A DNA stretch of 46,823 nucleotides, taken from a bacterium (lineage in GTDB: Bacteria; Bacteroidota; Bacteroidia; Cytophagales; Cyclobacteriaceae). The DNA lies in contig JANSWY010000032.1 in assembly GCA_024743255.1 (NCBI GenBank), forward strand, positions 1 to 46,823, read 5' to 3'. The notes below the pieces were generated by a model. That model was not told the DNA's origin, ran no database searches, and worked only from the letters and a program-made list of their open reading frames with translations. This document shows positions 26,683 to 34,447 of the stretch, piece after piece. Made by a program: the position numbers and the translations under genes. The first letter of the stretch is position 1. Every line of letters starts with the position of its first letter.

Positions 26683-28923
26683 ATGAGGTTCCTAATTTTC
26701 ATATCAAGTTTTTTTGTAAGCATAGCATCCTTTGCTAGCCAATCCAATGAGACAAATTCGACTCATCCAAACCTGGTGCTGACAAAGCAAGGAGTGAGTT
26801 CAATGCGTGCTAACTTAGGTAAGGTTCCTTTGTTCGATAAAACATTAGAGTCAACAATTCAACTTGTTAAAGCTGAAATAGAAGCAGGGATTCAGGTGCC
26901 AGAGCCTAAAGATTTGGCTGGTGGTTATTCTCATGAAAGACATAAGGCCAACTTTTTCACGATGCAAAAGGCCGGTGTTCTTTTTCAAATAACCGGAGAA
27001 GAAAAATACGCTGCTTATATCAAAGAAATGTTGTTGGCATATGCCGAATTATACCCAACAATAGACAAGCACCCAGCAACAAGATCCTATGCCAGAGGGA
27101 AGTTTTTCTGGCAATGTTTAAATGATGCAAATTGGTTGGTGTACACTGCACAAGCTTATGATTGTATTTATGATTGGCTGGATGCCAAAACAGTAAATAA
27201 ATTAAATAAAGAATTATTCCGTCCTTACGCGGATTTCCTTTCCCTGGAAAACCCCCAATTCTTTAACCGATTGCACAATCACAGTACCTGGGGAAATGCT
27301 GCGGTAGGAATGATAGGGTTGGTGATAAATGATAAAGAACTAATCGATCGGGCATTATACGCATTCGATATTAAATCTGGTTCAGGAGTTGATAACGATG
27401 GAGGATCATTGAATCTTCAAGGATATAAAGAAGGAGGCTTTGTAGCTCAAATTGATCATTCATTTTCACCTGATGGCTACTATACAGAAGGTCCTTATTA
27501 TCAGAGATATGCCATGTATCCATTTCTGGTATTTGCCCAAGCTTTAACCAATAAAATGCCTGAGCTAAAGATATTGGATTATAGAAATGGGTTATTACTA
27601 AAAGCTGTAGATGCCCTCATTAATCAAACTAACTCACAAGGAGAGTTCTTTCCAATTAACGATGCTCAAAAAGGAATGTCTCTCTCATCGAGGGAACTAG
27701 TTAATGCAGTGAGCATGGCTTACCATTACGGAGGAAATGATACAGGTTTACTTTCTATAATTGAAAATCAAAATCGTGTACCGTTAAATGATTCCGGTTT
27801 AAATGCAGCAAAAGCAATAGCAGATGGAAGGTCGACAGCATTTAAATACAAAAGCCTTGAGCTTAGAGATGGAGCAAATGGTAATGAGGGAGCTATCGGT
27901 ATACTAAGATCAAAAGATATTACTCTTGTCATGAAATATGCAAAACATGGCATGGGACATGGGCATTTTGATAGATTAGGGTTCCTACTTTATGATGAAA
28001 ATGGTGAAGTAATCCAGGATTATGGTTCAGCCAGATGGGTTAACATAGAACACAAAGATGGAGGAGGATACTTAAAGGAAAACCATAGCTGGGCAAAAGA
28101 AACAGTTGCACACAATACTCTAGTAGTCAACAAAGATTCCCATTTTGATCATAACGTAAAAGCAGCTGATAAATCTCCAGGAACACCTTATTATTTTGAC
28201 TCTTCAGAAGGCATTCAAATCGTTAGTGCTAAAGAATTAAATGCATACGAAAATGTTGAGATGCATCGAACTATGGCTGTCCTGGAAATAGAGGAATTAG
28301 AAAACCCATTAGTACTGGATCTATTCTCTGTTCAGGCTCCTGGAGATACAAGATATGACCTTCCTGTTTACTATTTGGGAGAATTCATGTCCTCAAATCA
28401 GAAGTTTGAAATCAATAATGAACTTTCGCCAATGGGTACCAATGATGGTTACCAACATCTATGGCAGGAAGCACAATCAAACATAGAAGGTGATTTGATG
28501 CAATTCACTTGGTTTAATAACAGGAGCTTTTACACCATGACATCTGCGACACTTGCTGGTGATCAGGTGTTAATGACAAGAATTGGAGCGAATGATCCAA
28601 ATTTCAATTTGAGACGAGATCCAGGATTGATTCTACGAAGGGTTGGGGGAAATACACTGTTTGCTAACCTATATGAAAAGCACGGCAGCTACAATTATGC
28701 TTCCGAACGACCATTAAACTTATTTACCACAATTGCTGATTTGAATGTGATACATCAATCAGAGGGTTATGTTGCAGTCCAGTTTGAGCTTAAATCTGGT
28801 GAGAAATATCAATTCTCTTTTAGCCTGAATAATAAGGAATCTAATAGTAGTCACATTTTGGAAAAGAATGGCAAAAGCTACAATTGGCAAGGAGTATACG
28901 ATCTTAAAAAATTAACTGAATAG
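26683..28923 (+). CDS. PL17 oligoalginate lyase
   Basis: 746 residues from MRFLIFISSFFVSIASFAS, a signal peptide; an ATG 13 codons upstream would put charged residues before it. An alpha/alpha-toroid lyase domain (~25-380) carries RLHNHSTWG with Asn199-His200 and the catalytic Tyr in FSPDGYYTEGPYYQRYA (Tyr267 region), as in Alg17C-type enzymes. The heparinase II/III-like beta-sandwich follows, with KHGMGHGHFDRLG and AHNTLVVN for metal binding. It releases unsaturated monouronate exolytically from oligoalginate, probably in the periplasm. KdgF follows after 4 bases. Confidence 0.93.
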   Translation: MRFLIFISSFFVSIASFASQSNETNSTHPNLVLTKQGVSSMRANLGKVPLFDKTLESTIQLVKAEIEAGIQVPEPKDLAGGYSHERHKANFFTMQKAGVLFQITGEEKYAAYIKEMLLAYAELYPTIDKHPATRSYARGKFFWQCLNDANWLVYTAQAYDCIYDWLDAKTVNKLNKELFRPYADFLSLENPQFFNRLHNHSTWGNAAVGMIGLVINDKELIDRALYAFDIKSGSGVDNDGGSLNLQGYKEGGFVAQIDHSFSPDGYYTEGPYYQRYAMYPFLVFAQALTNKMPELKILDYRNGLLLKAVDALINQTNSQGEFFPINDAQKGMSLSSRELVNAVSMAYHYGGNDTGLLSIIENQNRVPLNDSGLNAAKAIADGRSTAFKYKSLELRDGANGNEGAIGILRSKDITLVMKYAKHGMGHGHFDRLGFLLYDENGEVIQDYGSARWVNIEHKDGGGYLKENHSWAKETVAHNTLVVNKDSHFDHNVKAADKSPGTPYYFDSSEGIQIVSAKELNAYENVEMHRTMAVLEIEELENPLVLDLFSVQAPGDTRYDLPVYYLGEFMSSNQKFEINNELSPMGTNDGYQHLWQEAQSNIEGDLMQFTWFNNRSFYTMTSATLAGDQVLMTRIGANDPNFNLRRDPGLILRRVGGNTLFANLYEKHGSYNYASERPLNLFTTIADLNVIHQSEGYVAVQFELKSGEKYQFSFSLNNKESNSSHILEKNGKSYNWQGVYDLKKLTE

Positions 28924-28927
28924 ATAA

Positions 28928-29302
28928 ATGAATAGAAACAGCGAAAAATACATTCTAACTGATAAAATGGAATGGGAAGAACTTGGAGGAGGGGTATCCA
29001 GAAAGTTCTTAGGCTATGATAATCAAATCATGATGGTCATGGTGAAGTTTGAGAAAGGAGCTCTGGGGTCACCTCATCAACACTTTCACACACAAGCTAC
29101 TTACTGTATCTCTGGAAAATTTGAATTTGAAATTGATGGCATTAAGCAAGTGGTAACTGGTGGAGATGGTGTCTACATAGAACCCAATCTTCTACATAGC
29201 GCTGTTTGTCTTGAAGAAGGGATGCTGATTGATACTTTCAGTCCTGTTAGAGAGGACTTCTTAACTGGAGGCGGGGTGTCATACTTTGGAGATAAAGATT
29301 AA
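28928..29302 (+). CDS. kdgF: KdgF-type cupin, uronate-linearising enzyme
   Basis: 124 residues, single cupin. HQHFHTQATYCISGKFEFEIDG gives the His-x-His-type first motif, and EPNLLHSAVCLEEG the second. KdgF proteins convert the cyclic 4,5-unsaturated monouronate from lyases into the linear 4-deoxy-5-keto uronate (DEH). The size, motifs and position between PL17 and the MFS transporter match. The protein has no signal peptide, so it acts in the cytoplasm, on monomers imported by the neighbouring transporter. Confidence 0.88.
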   Translation: MNRNSEKYILTDKMEWEELGGGVSRKFLGYDNQIMMVMVKFEKGALGSPHQHFHTQATYCISGKFEFEIDGIKQVVTGGDGVYIEPNLLHSAVCLEEGMLIDTFSPVREDFLTGGGVSYFGDKD

Positions 29303-29308
29303 AGAATT

Positions 29309-30571
29309 ATGAAAATTAAAGGCTTAAGGTGGTGGATTATTGGGCTGGTTTGTCTGGCAACAATAATCAATTACATAGATAGATCGGCGCTGGCTATTAT
29401 GTGGCCAGATATTTCAAAGGATCTTGAAATGACCAAAAGTGACTATGCCCTGATTTTGAATGTGTTTCTTGTGGCATATGCCGTTGGACAATCAGTCTCA
29501 GGAAAGATGTTTGATAAAATTGGAACCAAACTGGGCTTTGTTGTTTCAATAACAGTCTGGGGTCTAGCAACAGCTCTGCATGCACTTGCAAAAGGTGTGT
29601 TTTCATTTAGTTTTTTCAGAGTGCTACTGGGATTAGGAGAAGCAGGTAACTGGCCTGGAGCTGTAAAAAGTAATGCTGAATGGTTTCCTGTAAATGAAAG
29701 GGCGTTCGCACAAGGTATATTTAACTCTGGCGCTGCAATGGGTTCAATTGTTGCACCTCCATTGATTGCAATTCTTTGGGTTGCAATAGGTTGGAAAACC
29801 ACTTTTGTACTGCTTGGCTTGTTAGGTTTGATCTGGGTAATTCCTTGGATTATCTTCAATAAAGCAGTACCTGCAAAACACAAATGGATCACTGAAAAAG
29901 AGAGGGAATACATACTTGCAGGAATGGAAGAAAAGACCGAGGATGACCAAAAGCCTGGTCTAAGTATGATTCAAATTTTGTCTCATAGGGAATCATGGGC
30001 AGTGTTGGCCTCAAGATTTTTCGTGGAGCCAATCTGGTGGTTATTCGTTGGTTGGATGCCAATTTATCTTGCAGATGTCTACGGCTTTAATGTAAAAGAA
30101 ATCGGTTTGATGGCTTGGGTGCCATATGTAGGAGCCGCATTAGGAAGTTTATCCGGTGGTTACTTTTCTGGTCGACTTATGACGAATGGATCTTCTGTGG
30201 ATAGTGCTAGAAAAAAGACTATTCTAGTGGGTTGCATTATTATGTTTCTTGGCATGGCTGCTACAATATTATTTGGCAACACACCAGAAAAGTTCGTGGG
30301 GATAGTAGCATTAGTGCTTTATGGATTCCAGTTTGTGATCTCCAACATTCAAACCATTCCAAGTGACCTGTTTAGTGGCAAATCAGTTGGTTCATTGGCA
30401 GGTTTGGGAGGTACTGTTGGAATCTTTTCTGTAATCATAATGAATTTCCTGGTACCGGTTATCACAGAGAATTATTCATATACCCCAGTCTTCATAATGA
30501 TAGCTGTATTTGTACCAATGGGGTATTTATCAATAAAATATTTTGCTAAAGAAATTAAACCAATTGGCTAG
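29309..30571 (+). CDS. MFS hexuronate-type transporter
   Basis: 420 residues, 12 predicted membrane helices. It has the anion:cation symporter (ExuT-like) family pattern: INYIDRSALAIMWPDISKDLEMTKSDYALILNVFLVAYAVGQ at the start, and GLGEAGNWPGAVKSNAEWFPVNERAFAQGIFNSGAAMGSIVAPP. The YIDR motif and GLGEAGNWP are shared with sugar-acid carriers. It should bring unsaturated uronate or DEH across the inner membrane. It follows kdgF after 6 bases. Confidence 0.9.
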   Translation: MKIKGLRWWIIGLVCLATIINYIDRSALAIMWPDISKDLEMTKSDYALILNVFLVAYAVGQSVSGKMFDKIGTKLGFVVSITVWGLATALHALAKGVFSFSFFRVLLGLGEAGNWPGAVKSNAEWFPVNERAFAQGIFNSGAAMGSIVAPPLIAILWVAIGWKTTFVLLGLLGLIWVIPWIIFNKAVPAKHKWITEKEREYILAGMEEKTEDDQKPGLSMIQILSHRESWAVLASRFFVEPIWWLFVGWMPIYLADVYGFNVKEIGLMAWVPYVGAALGSLSGGYFSGRLMTNGSSVDSARKKTILVGCIIMFLGMAATILFGNTPEKFVGIVALVLYGFQFVISNIQTIPSDLFSGKSVGSLAGLGGTVGIFSVIIMNFLVPVITENYSYTPVFIMIAVFVPMGYLSIKYFAKEIKPIG

Positions 30572-30582
30572 CGAGCAATTGG

Positions 30583-30599
30583 TGTTTAAAATATAAACA
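30583..30599. promoter_or_regulatory. Probable Nudix-regulator operator, site A
   Basis: TGTTTA-AAATA-TAAACA: a perfect dyad with 6-base arms and a 5-base centre, lying between the MFS stop and the first SDR start. It has the same arm length and spacing as the palindromes at 36850 and 40563, differing in one symmetrical position (TGTTTA against TGTGTA). Confidence 0.5.
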
Positions 30600-30626
30600 T
30601 TTAATAATCAATTAATTATAAAAGAA

Positions 30627-31385
30627 ATGTCAGAAAATAAAATTGCGATAGTAACTGGAGCAACAGGCGGAATCGGGTTCGAGGTTGCTAGAAGACTTGG
30701 TCAAGATGGTTACACTGTGGCTTTAAACGGAATTGAAGATGAAGCAGGAGCAAAGCGAGTAGAAGAATTGGCTAAAGAGGGTATTACAGCTGAGTACTAT
30801 GGCTTTGATGTAACAGATGAAGAAGCAGTAACTTCAAATATCAATGCTATTGGGCAAAAACATGGTAAAATTGATGTGTTGGTTAATAACGCTGGTGGCC
30901 TTGGAGGTAGATCAAGATTTGAAGAAATGTCTACTGAGTTCTACAGGAAAGTGATGGCCCTTAATCTTGATTCTGTGTTTTTTGCATCGAGAGCAGCCAT
31001 TCCTTGTTTGAAGAAGAGTGAAAATGCTTCCATTATCAACTACACTTCCAATGCAGGTTGGAATGCAGGAGGACCAGGAGCTGGTATTTATGGAACTTCA
31101 AAAGCTGGTGTGCATGCCATTACAAGAGCTCTTGCAAAAGACTTAGCTGAATATGGTATCAGAGTAAATGCTGTATCTCCGGGTACTATTGATACTCCAT
31201 TCCACGCACAGATTAAATCAACAAAACCGGAAGTGTTTGCTTCTTGGAAAAATAATATTTTGCTAGGTAGATTAGGAGAGCCACAGGAAGTTGCTTCTGT
31301 TGTTTCATTCCTGGCCAGCAAAGATTCGTCTTTCATCACTGCTGAAACTATTCAGATAGGTGGCGGACAGGCTTTAGGAATTTAA
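30627..31385 (+). CDS. SDR oxidoreductase, candidate DEH reductase
   Basis: 252 residues, a classical short-chain dehydrogenase: TGATGGIG nucleotide motif near residue 10, NNAGG at ~90, YGTSK catalytic Tyr/Lys at ~155, and the C-terminal GGGQALGI. Reduction of the alginate-derived keto uronate (DEH) to 2-keto-3-deoxygluconate is done by SDRs in Flavobacterium and Sphingomonas. This gene or the next probably does that here. It is separated from the MFS gene by 55 bases holding a putative operator. Confidence 0.85.
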   Translation: MSENKIAIVTGATGGIGFEVARRLGQDGYTVALNGIEDEAGAKRVEELAKEGITAEYYGFDVTDEEAVTSNINAIGQKHGKIDVLVNNAGGLGGRSRFEEMSTEFYRKVMALNLDSVFFASRAAIPCLKKSENASIINYTSNAGWNAGGPGAGIYGTSKAGVHAITRALAKDLAEYGIRVNAVSPGTIDTPFHAQIKSTKPEVFASWKNNILLGRLGEPQEVASVVSFLASKDSSFITAETIQIGGGQALGI

Positions 31386-31407
31386 GAAAAACTAGATATT
31401 TAATACG

Positions 31408-32160
31408 ATGAGGTTAAAAGGTAAGGTTGCAGTAGTTACAGGTGGAGCGCGAGATATTGGTAGAGCTATTAGTATCAAGTTGGCGCAAGAAGGCGCAAAG
31501 GTTGTTGTTAACTACTTTAACAGTGAGCAGGATTGTAAAGAAACACTTTCGGCTATCAAAGAAATAGGAGGTGAAGCCATCGCAATAAAGGCGGATGTAA
31601 CAAAACAGGAGGATATCGACCAATTAGTGGTCAAAACCAAAGAAGCATTTGGAGATAACCTTCACATCCTTGTCAACAATGCAGGTGGTCTTTTCGCCAG
31701 AAAAACTATTGGGGAAATCGATGAAGCTTTTTATGATCTTGTAATGAATGTAAATTTCAAAGGAACTGTATTTGTAACCAAAGCTTTTATGTCCATGCTA
31801 GGTAATGGATCTTCAGTCATCAATGTTGCTTCTCAGGCAGGACGAGATGGTGGAGGTCCGGGATCTGCATTGTACGCCTCTTCAAAAGGTGCAGTAATGA
31901 CACTTACCCGAAATTGGGCCAAAGAATTAGGTCCAAAAGGGATAAGAATTAACGCTGTTTGTCCTGGTATGATTGCAACCAAATTTCACGATGATTTCAC
32001 CAAAGATGAGGTGAGAAAAAATGTAGCTGGAAACACTCCTCTGAGACGAGAAGGTGGAGCGGGAGAAGTTGCTGATCTCATTGCTTATTTGGCAAGTGAT
32101 GAATCATCTTTCATGACAGGTAACAATGTAGACATAAATGGCGGTCTTGCATTTTCTTAA
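31408..32160 (+). CDS. SDR oxidoreductase, second candidate DEH reductase
   Basis: 250 residues. Its nucleotide motif is TGGARDIG, with Asp where Gly is usual in TGxxxGIG; NNAGG and YASSK are intact, with DINGGLAF at the end. It resembles 3-oxoacyl-ACP-reductase-like SDRs found in sugar loci. It lies 22 bases downstream of the first SDR and is only moderately similar to it, so it is probably a different cofactor or substrate variant rather than a recent duplicate. Cofactor preference cannot be read with certainty. Confidence 0.83.
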   Translation: MRLKGKVAVVTGGARDIGRAISIKLAQEGAKVVVNYFNSEQDCKETLSAIKEIGGEAIAIKADVTKQEDIDQLVVKTKEAFGDNLHILVNNAGGLFARKTIGEIDEAFYDLVMNVNFKGTVFVTKAFMSMLGNGSSVINVASQAGRDGGGPGSALYASSKGAVMTLTRNWAKELGPKGIRINAVCPGMIATKFHDDFTKDEVRKNVAGNTPLRREGGAGEVADLIAYLASDESSFMTGNNVDINGGLAFS

Positions 32161-32311
32161 TTAAGCTAATTTTTGGGGTTGTAGAAATCTTTCAGGGACC
32201 ATTTAAGTGAAGCTTGTGTTTGTTTCCGTAAATGGTTGTTTTACAAGGATGGTTCCTGTGATTTCTTATATCAAAATACAACATATCACAATTCGAATTA
32301 ATTGAAATAGG
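32161..32311 (+). other. Intergenic region with imperfect inverted repeat
   Basis: CAGGGACCAT (32193-32202) and ATGGTTCCTG (32249-32258) are complementary with one mismatch around a 46-base spacer. The region separates the SDR pair from the lyase operon and should hold the promoter of the first PL7 gene. I cannot fix that promoter with confidence. Confidence 0.3.
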
Positions 32312-33397
32312 ATGCTAAATACAAAATACATATTGGTGAGTGCAGTCTCAGCTATTTGTTTAGTGGCATTTATTTCATGTAGCTCGAAAAACAATAGTAC
32401 AGAGTCTTCAGGCAAGCTTTATGCAAGTGAGGTAATTCCATTTTTTGATAACTGGAATTTGATTCTTGGAGATGGAACAAATGCAGGTAAGGCCATTGAT
32501 TTTGAACATCAGGATTTCTTTTATACCACATCTGATGATGCAGGTGACTGGGTTGTTTTTAAAACTCCTAATGGAGGTAACACTCACGGAACCTCCAATA
32601 ATACCAGAACTGAACTAGCACAATTAAAAAAATGGTATCCAACGACAAATGCAAAATTGTCTGCTACACTTAAAGTAATGAATGTCTCAGCTACGGGTGA
32701 CGCTCGTGTTGCAGCAACACATTCAGTGGTAGTTGGCCAAATTCACAGTGCTGATGGTCATGAAAACGAACCGCTCAAAATCTTCTACAGGAAGTATCCA
32801 AATAATACGAAAGGATCAGTTTTTTGGCATTATGAAATCAACACAGCAGGAGATGACAATTCTGGCAGATGGGATTATTCCACAGCAGTATGGGGTCACG
32901 ACTTTGCTGTAGCTGGTAATGATGTGGTGACTGGACCTGAAGAGCCAAAGGATGGAATTGGGCTTGGAGAAGAATTCAGTTATGAAATCATTGTTGAGAA
33001 TGGAATCATGACACTGATTTTCAAAAGCAAAGGACATGAAACTAAAACATTTACAAAGAATCTATTAGAATCAGAATACACCTCAAAAGGTGATATTCCT
33101 TTGCAAACACAAAAGGTATTTGTACCAATTGGCCAGGATGGACTAGAAAGGAGTAACGCCTATTCAGATGAAGGGCTTTTCTTCAAATTGGGTGCTTATA
33201 ATCAAACAAACGGCAAATCTCCAGAAGTAAATAACAGATGGTGCTCAAATGCAGAAACCTTTGGTGGCAATATCCAAAAGCAATATGAAACTGGAAACTA
33301 CGTGGAGGTTTGGTTCAAAAAGGCTGAATTGCAAGTGAGCAATGACGCTATTTCAAACGAAGGGTATTTTATCAAAAACGATAGAAAAGGGTCATGA
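32312..33397 (+). CDS. PL7 alginate lyase lipoprotein (copy 1)
   Basis: 361 residues. The SPII signal ends AFISC (Cys23). The PL7 jelly roll shows the three family motifs: NTRTEL (Arg99-Leu102, active-site Arg/Glu region), VGQIHS (143-145, QIH type that usually accepts G-rich or mixed blocks), and FFKLGAYNQ (290-298, with the catalytic Tyr). It should cleave alginate endolytically or exolytically at the surface or in the periplasm. Its stop overlaps the start of copy 2 by 4 bases, so the two are translationally coupled. Confidence 0.92.
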   Translation: MLNTKYILVSAVSAICLVAFISCSSKNNSTESSGKLYASEVIPFFDNWNLILGDGTNAGKAIDFEHQDFFYTTSDDAGDWVVFKTPNGGNTHGTSNNTRTELAQLKKWYPTTNAKLSATLKVMNVSATGDARVAATHSVVVGQIHSADGHENEPLKIFYRKYPNNTKGSVFWHYEINTAGDDNSGRWDYSTAVWGHDFAVAGNDVVTGPEEPKDGIGLGEEFSYEIIVENGIMTLIFKSKGHETKTFTKNLLESEYTSKGDIPLQTQKVFVPIGQDGLERSNAYSDEGLFFKLGAYNQTNGKSPEVNNRWCSNAETFGGNIQKQYETGNYVEVWFKKAELQVSNDAISNEGYFIKNDRKGS

Positions 33398-34416
33398 AAA
33401 TTAAAATACTAAGCATACTAATTTTAAATACAGTAGTTCTTTTGATGTCTTGCGGAAGCACTCCACAAAAGGAGACTACAGAACAGACTAAACAGCAATA
33501 CCCAAGTGACATTATCTCAAATTTGGCTAGTTGGAAAATACTTCTTGGCAATGGCGAATCCTCAAGTGATCTAATCAATTTTGAGCATCCAGAGTATTTC
33601 TATGACACAAATGATGGTAAAGATTGGGTAGTCTACAAAGCTCCCAATGGCGGAATTACTTCTCCCAATTCTCACAATACCAGATCAGAATTAGGAGAGA
33701 AAAGAAGATGGAAACCAGTGGAGGGAGGTAATCTGAAAGGGACATTAAAAGTAATGCATGTTTCTTCCAAAGGAGATGCTCGTGTTGCGTCTTCATACTC
33801 AGTTGTTGTAGGGCAAATTCACAGCGATGATGGCCATGAAAACGAGCCGTTAAAGATTTTTTACAAGAAATTTCCAGAACATACTAAAGGGTCTGTTTTT
33901 TGGAACTATGAAATTAACACCGAAGGAGAGAACGATGGAAGGTGGGATTTTTCTAGTGCTGTATGGGGTTATGATATGTCGGTAAAAGGCTCTAATATCA
34001 ATGACTTTCCTGAGGAACCGCAAGATGGAATTGAGCTTGGTGAAGTCTTTAGTTACGAAGTTAATGTGTTTGAAGGTGTGATGTACCTAACTTTTTCAAG
34101 CGAAGGTCATGAGACCAAAACATTTACAAAGAATCTAATAGAAACAGAATATCTTAATAATGAGGATATTCCACAACAGATATTAAATCGAGTAAGCAAA
34201 AGAAGAACTGGAACGGAAAAAGCAACAGCATATGCTGGAGAAAACCAGTTTTTCAAACAAGGAGCCTACAATCAAACCAATGGCAAGAACATGGGTGATC
34301 GTGCAGCAATAGTGACCTATGATGGTGATCTTCAAAAGCAGTATGCTAATGGTTGTTACACCGAAGTTTGGTTCAGTGATTCGTACCTAGGTCCGGGAGA
34401 AGCTCCTTCCAATTAA
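33394..34416 (+). CDS. PL7 alginate lyase lipoprotein (copy 2)
   Basis: 340 residues. The SPII signal ends VLLMSC (Cys20). It is clearly paralogous to copy 1: shared GDARVA, VVVGQIHSxDGHENEPLKIFY, KGSVFWxYEINT, KTFTKNL and GAYNQTNGK blocks. Motifs: NTRSEL (97-100), QIH (141-143), FFKQGAYNQ. Differences cluster between the motifs and in the N-terminal third, as expected for enzymes that divided work on M, G or MG blocks. It overlaps copy 1 by 4 bases and is followed by the PL6 gene. Confidence 0.92.
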   Translation: MKIKILSILILNTVVLLMSCGSTPQKETTEQTKQQYPSDIISNLASWKILLGNGESSSDLINFEHPEYFYDTNDGKDWVVYKAPNGGITSPNSHNTRSELGEKRRWKPVEGGNLKGTLKVMHVSSKGDARVASSYSVVVGQIHSDDGHENEPLKIFYKKFPEHTKGSVFWNYEINTEGENDGRWDFSSAVWGYDMSVKGSNINDFPEEPQDGIELGEVFSYEVNVFEGVMYLTFSSEGHETKTFTKNLIETEYLNNEDIPQQILNRVSKRRTGTEKATAYAGENQFFKQGAYNQTNGKNMGDRAAIVTYDGDLQKQYANGCYTEVWFSDSYLGPGEAPSN

Positions 34417-34447
34417 TTACAGAGAGTTTATGTTGAGAATTGAATAC

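Noticed and set aside
30561-30582. CCAATTG...CAATTGG inverted repeat at the MFS stop as a GntR operator
   Set aside because: It lacks the TTGGT-N2-ACCAA core and overlaps coding sequence; probably chance.
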